Part shown: one piece after another, positions 39,297 through 46,261 of the stretch
Numbering within the stretch: position 1 is the first letter of the stretch
How the letters are laid out: each line of letters opens with the position of its first letter
DNA from: Stenotrophomonas maltophilia
GTDB lineage: Bacteria > Pseudomonadota > Gammaproteobacteria > Xanthomonadales > Xanthomonadaceae
NCBI RefSeq assembly: GCF_004684085.1
Contig: NZ_SRHZ01000002.1
Coordinates: 1-64,000 of the forward strand
DNA length: 64,000 nt
Direction: 5' to 3'
Position numbers and translations under genes: made by a program
Notes under the pieces: generated by a model
Seen by the model: the letters and a program-made list of their open reading frames with translations, nothing else
Databases searched by the model: none
Told to the model about the DNA's origin: nothing

Positions 39297-39362
39297 AAAG
39301 ATTCCAGAAGTATCTGGAACCATGGTGCAAGAGAAAGCACCATCACTAAAGGAGAAGTGCAA

Positions 39363-39509
39363 ATGTTGGAGATGAATTCGGAACAGGTTGAGCTGGTTGA
39401 CGGTGGAGCAATGTCCACCGAGAGCAAAATCGTAATTGCAGCCGGTTGGCTCGTGTCGCCGGTGCTCGGCTTCGGTATGACCGTCGGCTACTACGTAAAC
39501 GCAAAGTAA
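39363..39509 (+). CDS. Double-glycine-leader peptide A (putative bacteriocin/microcin precursor)
   Basis: 48-aa frame with GGAG 8 nt before the ATG. Residues 1-15 form a classic C39 leader, MNSEQVELVDGG from residue 4. Relative to the cut it has hydrophobic residues at -12, -7 and -4 and Gly at -2 and -1. Cleavage after Gly15 would release a 33-residue peptide: a short polar start (AMSTESK), then a hydrophobic helix with the GxxxG motif GMTVG, ending YYVNAK. It has no cysteine, so no disulfide or lanthionine is possible. It lies between the fusion protein and peptide B in the same operon as a C39 exporter. Activity (bacteriocin or signal) is inferred. Confidence 0.82.
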   Translation: MLEMNSEQVELVDGGAMSTESKIVIAAGWLVSPVLGFGMTVGYYVNAK

Positions 39510-39544
39510 TCCTGCATTAATTTAACCGAGTATGGAGAGGTAGC

Positions 39545-39682
39545 ATGAAGGAAATGACGAACGAAGACGTGGCCAAAATCGAAGGTGGCTTCGTGCACTT
39601 CCTAGCCCCGGCCATGGGCGCATATTTCATGGCTGGATACAACATCGGTAAGGATCTCGCTGCGCGCGACAACGCGCGTTGA
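39545..39682 (+). CDS. Double-glycine-leader peptide B (putative bacteriocin/microcin precursor)
   Basis: 45-aa frame preceded by GGAGAGG. The leader MKEMTNEDVAKIEGG has hydrophobic -12, -7 and -4 positions, acidic -8, and GG at -2/-1. Cleavage would release a 30-residue cationic-ended peptide, with a hydrophobic stretch (FVHFLAPAMGAYFMAGY) and the GxxxG motif GYNIG. No cysteines. It is 35 nt after peptide A, and both have leaders of exactly 15 residues, as expected for a two-peptide (class IIb-like) pair handled by one C39 protease. Its C-terminal half resembles peptide C. Function inferred from context. Confidence 0.82.
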   Translation: MKEMTNEDVAKIEGGFVHFLAPAMGAYFMAGYNIGKDLAARDNAR

Positions 39683-39719
39683 CGTAGCCACTCGCTCTTT
39701 CATTCAAGTGAGAACAGAA

Positions 39720-39857
39720 ATGGCGAAGAATAGAGGGCTTCACTCTGTTTTCGGGATCCTCTTGGCAGCTTTGGCGGTAGCAAGCGTTGGCTACTCAATG
39801 GGCAAGAGTCTCGCCCTTGCTGACAACAGCGCACCGGCAGCAACTAGTCAAATCTGA
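39720..39857 (+). CDS. Leaderless small membrane peptide C related to peptide B (possible immunity peptide)
   Basis: 45-aa frame without any double-glycine leader. A short basic start (MAKNRGLH) leads into one hydrophobic helix (about 10-24), then GYSMGKSLALADNSA. This last part matches the peptide B tail GYNIGKDLAARDNA at the pattern GY-x2-GK-x-LA-x2-DN, again with a GxxxG motif (GYSMG). A membrane peptide that copies the active part but is not exported would fit an immunity role; it could also be a third effector. The ribosome site is weak. A strong hairpin begins 9 nt after its stop. Confidence 0.65.
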   Translation: MAKNRGLHSVFGILLAALAVASVGYSMGKSLALADNSAPAATSQI

Positions 39858-39866
39858 AGTTAATGG

Positions 39867-39896
39867 TTGAGGGTGGGGGTACTCCCCCACCCTCAA
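39867..39896 (+). terminator. Strong intra-operon hairpin between peptide genes and exporter
   Basis: Perfect 13-bp stem TTGAGGGTGGGGG / CCCCCACCCTCAA with loop TACT, 9 nt after peptide C and 15 nt before the exporter ATG. No T run follows (TCAAATGG). It is more likely a partial terminator or 3'-end stabiliser that keeps peptide message high and exporter message low than a full stop. Confidence 0.75.
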
Positions 39897-39911
39897 TCAA
39901 ATGGGCCATGG

Positions 39912-42038
39912 ATGAAGAAGAAAACACACGTTGTACTTCAATCTGAGGCCGCGGAATGCGGTATCGCATGCGTGGTTATGCTTGCATCATACTTTGGGCA
40001 CGGGATCGGGCTCTCTGAGGCTAGGCGGCGATTTCGAGTATCCCTCAAGGGTGCCAAGCTGAGCCAGTTAATTGCCATGGCGCAGAGTCTCGGGATGTCT
40101 ACTAGACCCGTCAGACTTGAAATAGAACATGTTCCAGACCTTAAGCTTCCCTGCATCATTCACTGGAGGCTAAATCACTTCGTCGTGCTTACGGGCGTGT
40201 CCGGAAAACACATGACGATCATTGATCCGGCGATTGGTGAAAGACGCGTTTCGATCAGTGAGTTTAGCGATAGCTTTACCGGCGTGGCTCTAGAGGCCAC
40301 ACCAGCGTTCGGCTTCAAGAAGAAGAGAAGACCGCCTCCTGTCTCTCTATCTGAGCTTACCGGGCCAGTTCATGGCTTACATACCTCACTCGCGCAGATT
40401 GCCTTCCTCTCAATTGGCCTACAGGTTCTTTTAGCCACTGCACCCTTCTATATGCAGTGGGTCGTGGATCATGCGCTTGTGTCAGCTGACACGAATCTCC
40501 TTGCCGTACTGGGGTTGGCCTTCGGCGTAGCGCTACTGTTGCAAGTGGTCATCGGATTCTTTAGGGGATGGGCGGTTATTCACCTATCTGCACTGTTGGG
40601 GGTGCAATGGCTCGCAAACGTCTTTGCGCACGCGATTCGTCTGCCGATGGATTTCTTTGAGAGGCGTCACCTAGGCGACGTCACTTCGCGCCTATCTTCC
40701 CTGCAAGCAATTCAGAAAACGCTGACAACGAGCTTCGTCGAGGCGCTAATCGATGGCCTGATGACGGCGGTAGCGCTGGTTCTTATGTTCGTTTACAGCT
40801 GGAAGCTCGCACTAATCAGCGTCGGTGCCATGGCAGTCTATCTGGCCACAAGGGCATGTTTATTCCAGCACCTTAGAGATCGTACCGAGCAGCAACTAGT
40901 AGCCGCGGCCAATCAAGAGACGCATCTTTTGGAGTCCATTCGGGGAATTCAAAGTATCAAGGTGTCGGGCAAAGAGATTGGCAGGGAGACGACATTCCTG
41001 AATTTGATCCATACAAGCGTGGACAAGGAAGTGCGGCTATCGCGCATTTCTCTGAGCTTCTTCTCAATAAGCCAAATGATTTTTGGCATCGAGCGTGTCG
41101 CTGCGATCTGGATTGGTGCGTGGCTAACTATTCAGGGGATATTTTCGGTTGGAATGTTGATCGCATATCTGGCGTACAAGGATCAGTTTTCCACAAGGGT
41201 GGGCTCCTTGGTTGACAAGTGGATGGAACTCCGAATGCTCCGCCTACATGGTGAGCGCCTAGGGGATATCGTCCTAGAGGATTCAGAGAACCAAGTGCCC
41301 ACGCTTGCGACGCCGGACACCAAGTTCGGCGACATTGCCGTTGCTGGCGTCGGATTCAGGTATTCAGAGAGCGAGCCCTGGATCATCAGAGATTGCAGCT
41401 TCACAGTCCGGCAAGGCGAGTCAGTCGCAATCGTCGGCGCGTCAGGCGGAGGAAAGACAACGATGTTGAAGCTAATCCTTGGGCTGCTGAATCCGTCGGA
41501 AGGCTCAGTCCAAATAGATGGCATTGACATCCTCACGATTGGCGCGTCGAGGGTAAGGAGTCGCATTGGGACCGTCATGCAGGATGACCAGCTGTTTGCC
41601 GGCAGCATTGCTGAGAACATTTCATTCTTTGATCCAGAGATGGATGCTGATCGAGTGAGATGGGCGGCGACTCTTGCCTGCGTCCACGACGATATTGTCA
41701 GTATGGCCCTTGGATATGATGGCCTTATAGGCGACATGGGGAGTTCGCTTTCTGGCGGACAAAAGCAAAGAATTGTTCTCGCGCGCGCGCTTTACAGAAT
41801 GCCGGATATCCTTATTCTGGATGAGGCCACGAGCCACTTGGATGTCATGCGGGAGCAAGCCGTTAACATTGCGGTGAGAGAACTCAACCTCACCCGCATC
41901 ATAGTCGCCCACCGGCCAGAGACAATCGCCTCTGCGGATCGCGTTCTGGTTCTCGAAGGAGGACGAGTCGTTCAGGAGTTTCCCGGCAGCGCCGTGGGCT
42001 TGCCACGGAGCAATGGAGTGAACTCTGCTTCATGCTAA
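39912..42038 (+). CDS. C39-peptidase ABC exporter, CvaB/RaxB-like
   Basis: 708-aa bacteriocin-type exporter that cuts double-glycine leaders and pumps the peptide out. The N-terminal C39 protease is complete: Gln10 and Cys16 in QSEAAECGIAC, His89 in RLNHF, Asp105 in IIDPAIG. A six-helix membrane domain spans about 155-440. The nucleotide-binding domain has Walker A GASGGGKTT (509-517), LSGGQ (613-617), Walker B ILILDEATSHLD and the switch His in VAHRPETI. I chose the ATG at 39912; the frame opens earlier at 39867, but that part is the hairpin. With the upstream fusion protein and a TolC it forms a type I secretion system. No sulfotransferase gene (raxST) is present. Confidence 0.92.
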   Translation: MKKKTHVVLQSEAAECGIACVVMLASYFGHGIGLSEARRRFRVSLKGAKLSQLIAMAQSLGMSTRPVRLEIEHVPDLKLPCIIHWRLNHFVVLTGVSGKHMTIIDPAIGERRVSISEFSDSFTGVALEATPAFGFKKKRRPPPVSLSELTGPVHGLHTSLAQIAFLSIGLQVLLATAPFYMQWVVDHALVSADTNLLAVLGLAFGVALLLQVVIGFFRGWAVIHLSALLGVQWLANVFAHAIRLPMDFFERRHLGDVTSRLSSLQAIQKTLTTSFVEALIDGLMTAVALVLMFVYSWKLALISVGAMAVYLATRACLFQHLRDRTEQQLVAAANQETHLLESIRGIQSIKVSGKEIGRETTFLNLIHTSVDKEVRLSRISLSFFSISQMIFGIERVAAIWIGAWLTIQGIFSVGMLIAYLAYKDQFSTRVGSLVDKWMELRMLRLHGERLGDIVLEDSENQVPTLATPDTKFGDIAVAGVGFRYSESEPWIIRDCSFTVRQGESVAIVGASGGGKTTMLKLILGLLNPSEGSVQIDGIDILTIGASRVRSRIGTVMQDDQLFAGSIAENISFFDPEMDADRVRWAATLACVHDDIVSMALGYDGLIGDMGSSLSGGQKQRIVLARALYRMPDILILDEATSHLDVMREQAVNIAVRELNLTRIIVAHRPETIASADRVLVLEGGRVVQEFPGSAVGLPRSNGVNSASC

Positions 42039-42323
42039 CAAGTGTTAATTACAGCTCACACCGCTTCAACTATGGCACCCTGTCCTCATCCGCCTCTACT
42101 TCGAAAGAACTGGGCGGGCTCATGCCGCGTCCGTAGGCTGGTATGAGACCAGCAGCTAGGCACAGGATACTCGGTAGCGAGTGCCGCCGAGCGGCGCACA
42201 CGGGCTGTCATGTCCGATATCGGCCACGAGCAGACTATCGCCGCCAGTGGTCTAAAATTTTTACACAAATGCATAACCGCCCTGCGCGGACCTACCGTTC
42301 GTCGGCCCATGACTTTCGGGGGG
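42039..42323 (+). other. Gap after the exporter: cassette end, no gene seen
   Basis: 285 nt with no supported frame. G+C rises toward the right. Two small hairpins (CTGGT-ATGAG-ACCAG near 42138 and GTGCCGC-CGA-GCGGCGCAC at 42181-42199) may end the exporter transcript. An A/T-rich patch near 42246-42275 precedes the BlaI operator. Confidence 0.5.
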
Positions 42324-42370
42324 TTGACTACAACTGTCGTCACGCAGAAAGTGACGACACGTGTAGTCAA
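42324..42370 (+). promoter_or_regulatory. Paired-dyad operator for the BlaI-type repressor
   Basis: Two 20-nt arms (42324-42343 and 42351-42370) are reverse complements except at two central positions, separated by GCAGAAA. Each arm is itself an imperfect dyad, GAC-x-ACA-x2-TGT-x-GTC, the TACA/TGTA design bound by BlaI/MecI repressors. A TTGACT that could be a -35 box lies at the left edge, and the blaI-like ATG begins 12 nt after the right edge. Repressor dimers on both arms would block this promoter. Confidence 0.8.
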
Positions 42371-42382
42371 GGGAGTGGTGTC

Positions 42383-42769
42383 ATGCGTGGCAAGACGATC
42401 GGGGACCAGGAGCTGGCCCTGCTGCAGTACATCGATGAACATGCGCCGGCCACGGTCGGCGAGGTCGCCAGTGGCTACGGCGAGGCCCGTGGCCTGGCCC
42501 GTTCCACCGTGCTGACGATGATGGAGCGGCTGCGGGCGAAGGGGTATCTTCAGCGCCAGCAGCAGGACGGCGTCTACCGCTACCAGGCCACCCGTGGCCC
42601 GGAGAGCGTGCTGCAGGGTGCCGTGGCCCAGTTCGTCGACAACACCCTGCAGGGCTCGGTGTCGCCGTTCGTGGCCTACCTGTCGCAGCGCCAGCAGGTC
42701 AGCGACAACGAGCTGGCCGAGCTGGAAGCGCTGGTCGCCCAACTCCAATCGCGTCGCCACGAGGGCTGA
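42383..42769 (+). CDS. BlaI/MecI/CopY-family repressor
   Basis: 128-aa winged-helix repressor. The N-terminal DNA-binding part runs from DQELALLQYIDEHAPATVGEV through LARSTVLTMMERLRAKGYL, the typical BlaI recognition helix and wing (VYRYQATRG). The C-terminal helices for dimerisation end in a Leu/Glu segment. GGGAG precedes the ATG. It should be inactivated by the M56 protease encoded 4 nt downstream, as in BlaR1/BlaI systems. It probably represses its own operon through the dyads at 42324-42370. No beta-lactamase gene is present here, so its wider targets are unknown. Confidence 0.9.
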   Translation: MRGKTIGDQELALLQYIDEHAPATVGEVASGYGEARGLARSTVLTMMERLRAKGYLQRQQQDGVYRYQATRGPESVLQGAVAQFVDNTLQGSVSPFVAYLSQRQQVSDNELAELEALVAQLQSRRHEG

Positions 42770-42772
42770 GCC

Positions 42773-44749
42773 ATGGACACCACGATGCTGATCCCGATGT
42801 TGGAGCGGCTGGGCTGGACCAGCCTGCAGACCGTGCTGCTGGTGGCCCTGGTGTACGGCGTGTGCCGCGCGCTGCCGTCACTGTCTGCGGCCACCCGCTG
42901 CCGCTTGTGGTGGCTGGTATCGCTGCAGGCCGTGCTCGGTCTGTTCTGGAGCCAGCCGCTGCAGCTGGCCTGGCTGCCGGCACCGCAGGCGGTGGCGATG
43001 ACCGCCACGGACGTCGCCGCCGATCTGGTCTACCCGTTGGCGCCGGAAGCCTCGGCGCAGCTGCTGGCCGCGATGCCGACGCCGGACGTGCCGGCGGTGG
43101 CGTGGTGGGCGGTGGCGCTGGGCGCGCTGTGGATGTCTGGCGTGCTGTTGATGGCCCTGCGCACCTTCGGTGAGTGGCGTCGCTGCCGCGCACTGCTCGC
43201 TGCGGCCTATCCCTGCGAAGACGAGGCGTTGGTAGAGGCCCTGCAGCTGGCCTCCGATGCACACGGCGTGCGTCCTTCGCCACGGTTGTGGATGAGCGCG
43301 CAGGTGGATGCACCGCAGCTGGTCGGGCCGTTCCGCCCGGTGCTGCTGCTGCCGGCCGGCGACAATGCCCTGCAGGGTGATGCGCTGGACCTGGCCCTGA
43401 CCCACGAACTGCAGCATCTGCAGCGGCGTGACCTGCAGTGGGGCCTGCTGCCCGCACTGGCCCAGCATCTGTTCTTCTTCCACCCGCTGCTGCGCCTGTC
43501 GGTGCGCGAATACGCACAGGCTCGCGAGGAAGCGGTGGATGCGGCCGTGGTCGGCCAGCACGGCGCCAGCCGCCAGGCTTACGGCCGCCTGCTGCTGCAG
43601 CTGGGTGTGGCACCGCAGCCGCACCTGGGCGTGGCCAGTGCCGCACCGAACACCACCAGCCTCAAGCGCCGCCTGCTGTCGTTGCAGTCGCGCCGCTCCT
43701 GCCCGCGCATCCTGGCGATGGCCTTGACCGCCGTGGTGGTGGTGGTGGGCGTGGCACCGATGCGATTGGTCGCAGCACCGGTGCCGCCGGCCCCGCCCGC
43801 ACCTCCGGCCGCCCCGAAGGCCGTAGTCCCGCCGGCGCCGAAGGCTCCGCCCGCACCTCCGGCGTCCGCGCGCGTGCCGGCCGTGCCGGCGGCGCCTGCT
43901 GCGCCCGCCGAACCGGCCGATGTGGAAGAACCGTCCGGTCCAGACGATGCCGATGTGGCCTACGTCGACGATGCCGCTGGCATGGATGAGGACCATGACG
44001 GCACGACGTCCACCACCACGTCCATCACCACCTACGGTCGCCTCGACCTGGGCAAGTCGCCCCGGGAGGCCTACGTGCTGGTGGATGGTGACGCGACCTT
44101 CGCCAACGGTGGCATCGACGACGTGACGGTGGCCCGCAGGCAGCTCGGCAAGGGCCCGGCGCTGTGGTTCCGACAGGGCGACAAGCGCTATGTGGTACGC
44201 GACCCGATGCTGATCCAGACCCTGCAGCGCGCCTACAGCGGTGCCGCAGACCTGGGGCGCCAGCAGAGCGAACTGGGCCGCCAGCAGAGCGTGTTGGGTC
44301 GCCAGCAGGGTGAACTTGGCAAGCAGATGGGTGAGATGGGGCGTCTGCAGGGCGAGGAGTCACGCCGCATCGCACTGGCCGCCGCCGAGGTAGCGCGCAG
44401 CGCGATGGCCGCCCACGACATCAACCGTGAGGCGGCTGCGGAAGCGGCGAATGCCGCGCGCGGTGCAACCCGCGATATGGCCGTTGCGCGTGAGGCTGCA
44501 CGCGAAGCCGCCGCCGAGGCACGTCGTGCGATGCAGGAAGCCCGCAGCGAGGCCGCGCAGTCCGGCCGCACCCGTGACATGCAGCGTCTGGCCAGCCAAC
44601 AGTCTGAACTGGCCAGCCGCCAGGCGGCACTGGGTAGCCAGCAGGCCGCGTTGGGTGAGCGCCAGGCACGCGTGCAGGCCCAGGCATCGCAGCAGGCGCA
44701 GCAGGTGATCGCACGCGCACTGGCCAGCGGCAAGGCCGAGCGACTCTGA
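42773..44749 (+). CDS. M56-family membrane metalloprotease (BlaR1-like, no penicillin-sensor domain)
   Basis: 658-aa protein. The N-terminal membrane domain with helices near 15-40, 35-60 and 100-120 contains the M56 zinc motif HELQH (211-215), with the later acidic ligand region AREEAVDAAVVG; another helix follows near 315-335. Residues about 340-390 are Pro/Ala-rich. The C-terminal 180 residues are Gln/Ala-rich heptads (LGRQQSE, LGRQQSV, LGRQQGE, later ASRQAAL, GSQQAAL) forming a long coiled coil. BlaR1 instead ends in a penicillin-binding sensor domain, absent here, so the signal is probably something other than a beta-lactam. Four nt separate it from the repressor gene. Confidence 0.87.
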   Translation: MDTTMLIPMLERLGWTSLQTVLLVALVYGVCRALPSLSAATRCRLWWLVSLQAVLGLFWSQPLQLAWLPAPQAVAMTATDVAADLVYPLAPEASAQLLAAMPTPDVPAVAWWAVALGALWMSGVLLMALRTFGEWRRCRALLAAAYPCEDEALVEALQLASDAHGVRPSPRLWMSAQVDAPQLVGPFRPVLLLPAGDNALQGDALDLALTHELQHLQRRDLQWGLLPALAQHLFFFHPLLRLSVREYAQAREEAVDAAVVGQHGASRQAYGRLLLQLGVAPQPHLGVASAAPNTTSLKRRLLSLQSRRSCPRILAMALTAVVVVVGVAPMRLVAAPVPPAPPAPPAAPKAVVPPAPKAPPAPPASARVPAVPAAPAAPAEPADVEEPSGPDDADVAYVDDAAGMDEDHDGTTSTTTSITTYGRLDLGKSPREAYVLVDGDATFANGGIDDVTVARRQLGKGPALWFRQGDKRYVVRDPMLIQTLQRAYSGAADLGRQQSELGRQQSVLGRQQGELGKQMGEMGRLQGEESRRIALAAAEVARSAMAAHDINREAAAEAANAARGATRDMAVAREAAREAAAEARRAMQEARSEAAQSGRTRDMQRLASQQSELASRQAALGSQQAALGERQARVQAQASQQAQQVIARALASGKAERL

Positions 44750-44756
44750 TCGTGCG

Positions 44757-44831
44757 GTAGCGCCGGGCCACGCCCGGCGAGCGCAGCGGTGCAGTTGGCA
44801 AGGGAAGTCGCCGGGCATGGCCCGGCGCTAC
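44757..44831. repeat. Head-to-head GTAG REP pair
   Basis: GTAG (44757-44760) with CGCCGGGC-CAC-GCCCGGCG, then the inverted partner CGCCGGGC-ATG-GCCCGGCG-CTAC (44809-44831). It fills the gap between convergent M56 and I78-like genes. Confidence 0.85.
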
Positions 44832-44845
44832 CCGAAGGGCCCGGA

Positions 44846-45160
44846 TCAACCGCAGCTGGCGCGCTCGATGCGGTTCTGCGCGTCCACCTGTATGGTTACG
44901 CGGTCCTGGCGGAAGTCCATGGTCACCGCCATGCCGGGTTTGACCACCCGTGCACCGCGCGCACCGCTGTCAGCCACCAGCTTCTTGATCGTGGCTTCGT
45001 CGGCGGTCTTGCCGGTGAAGGCTTCCAGCGCCTCCGGCTTGCATTCGTGCGCGGCGTCGGCCACTGGCGCTGGCGCGGGATCGTGGGCGGTGCTGCTGCC
45101 GGCGTGGCTGCAGGCGGCCAAGGGCAGGATGGCAAGCAGGACCAAGGGATTGAGGCGCAT
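44846..45160 (-). CDS. Peptidase inhibitor I78-like lipoprotein (copy C)
   Basis: 104-aa lipoprotein with lipobox LAAC (Cys17). Its domain reads ECKPEALEAFTGKTADEATIK, a VVKPGMAVTMDFRQDRVTIQVD core and the ending RIERASCG. This matches copy A at the K-P...V-T-M...D-R...I-x-V-D pattern and keeps the two cysteines. The TGKTADE and RVTIQVD parts are close to the I78 consensus. GGAG 8 nt before the ATG supports the start. Its promoter region faces the MrfB-like gene end. Confidence 0.82.
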   Translation of the reverse strand: MRLNPLVLLAILPLAACSHAGSSTAHDPAPAPVADAAHECKPEALEAFTGKTADEATIKKLVADSGARGARVVKPGMAVTMDFRQDRVTIQVDAQNRIERASCG

Positions 45161-45238
45161 CGTCGGGCTCCAGGCGTGGATGGTGGCGGCAGTGTCACCG
45201 CTGCCACCGTCAGGCCGTGTCAACGCGGCCCGCTGCTG

Positions 45239-46261
45239 TTACTGCCCGACCAATGCCAGCGTCTCGCGCTCGCGCTGTTCCTCGTGCACCAACCGCAGCA
45301 ACAGCAGGGCCAGGGTCACCACGTCCTGGTGGTTGTGGTCGGCCACCCGGCGCAGGTTCACCGCGTCGCCGCCACGCAGGAAGCGCAGCCATGCGCCCGG
45401 CGCCTCCGAGCCGGGCAGGTCATCTTCGCGTACCACGCGCAGCAGCTGGCGTTCGATGGTGGACAGCTTGCAGTTCTCCCACGTGCCGCGATAGCGGCGA
45501 CGGGTCGGGTACAGCAGGTCGACATGATCCAGTGCGGTGATCGGGCAACGCTGACGCGCCAACCGATAGCGCGCCTTCAACAGCGGCGCGTCATAGCTGC
45601 GGCCGTTATAGCTGCAGAACACGGTGGAGGGCTGCAGCCAGCTGGCGAAGGTGGCCAGCATCGCGTCCTCGGCGGCCATCGTCGCCATCAGCAACTGGCG
45701 GATGCGCAGGCCTTCGCCGCGCTGAGGGCACACATGCCAGTCGGCGGCTCCGATCATGAAGGCACGGGTGCCGGTGCCGCCGGCCAGGCCGGTGGTCTCG
45801 GTATCGAAGAACAGCAGATCGCGTGCGGCCACGTGCTGGTCTTCGCGCTTGGCGAAGGCCAGCGACAGCGGGGCCGTGGGAATCGGCTGCGGTTGCAGCG
45901 ACTCGATCAGGAACAGGCCCGGCGCAATCTCCTCGCCGGGCAGCTGGCGATCCTCCACGCTGGCGCGTGTTGGCGCAGGACCGCCGCGTGTGCGCAGGCC
46001 GAGCAGGCGATGCAGGCTGCCCACTTCTGGCCGGCGCAGCGGTGCCGGTGCAACAACAGGCGCCACTACGCCGGTCGGCTTGTGGCGGATCTCCTGTTCC
46101 ACCCAGGCAAACACCGAACGCTCGGCCGGTGGCTGCCGCGTATCGTTGGCGGCCACCGGTGCTACCGGTGCGGGCGGCGGTTCCGGCGTGAGCGGGGTAG
46201 TGGCCTTCGGGTCCCCGGCCTGCTTCCGTAGCAGGCGCAGCTTGTCCAGGCTCAGGCTCAC
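45239..46261 (-). CDS. mrfB: MrfB/YprB-like DEDDh exonuclease
   Basis: 340-aa predicted exonuclease with an RNase H-like fold. The DEDD residues are FFDTETTG (D, E), NGRSYDAPLL (D) and VADHNHQDVVTLA (H then D). A Pro-rich, disordered N-terminus (about 20-70) precedes it. The start is a GTG overlapping the helicase stop (GTGA). In Bacillus subtilis the homologous pair MrfA (YprA) and MrfB (YprB) removes mitomycin C damage independently of UvrABC; this coupled gene pair has the same order. The assignment rests on motifs and gene pairing. Confidence 0.85.
   Translation of the reverse strand: MSLSLDKLRLLRKQAGDPKATTPLTPEPPPAPVAPVAANDTRQPPAERSVFAWVEQEIRHKPTGVVAPVVAPAPLRRPEVGSLHRLLGLRTRGGPAPTRASVEDRQLPGEEIAPGLFLIESLQPQPIPTAPLSLAFAKREDQHVAARDLLFFDTETTGLAGGTGTRAFMIGAADWHVCPQRGEGLRIRQLLMATMAAEDAMLATFASWLQPSTVFCSYNGRSYDAPLLKARYRLARQRCPITALDHVDLLYPTRRRYRGTWENCKLSTIERQLLRVVREDDLPGSEAPGAWLRFLRGGDAVNLRRVADHNHQDVVTLALLLLRLVHEEQRERETLALVGQ

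Larger units (their letters stand above)
37420..42250. other. Low-G+C acquired peptide-export cassette
   Basis: From just after the SDR stop to about 42250, base composition falls to roughly half G+C while both flanks are near 68-70%. Codon use shifts with it (ATA, AGA, TTA, CTA appear). The segment holds a CvaA-like fusion protein, three short peptides and a CvaB-like C39 exporter, all on the plus strand. No integrase, insertion sequence or direct repeat is visible at its ends, so the means of entry is not apparent. Confidence 0.8.

Noticed and set aside
38034-42038. RaxX/RaxST-type sulfated-peptide system
   Set aside because: Fusion protein and exporter resemble RaxA/RaxB, but there is no sulfotransferase gene and neither precursor has the RaxX-type sulfation motif around a Tyr.
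42773-44749. True BlaR1 beta-lactam sensor
   Set aside because: No penicillin-binding domain motifs (SxxK, SxN, KTG) after the membrane domain; only Pro-rich and coiled-coil sequence.
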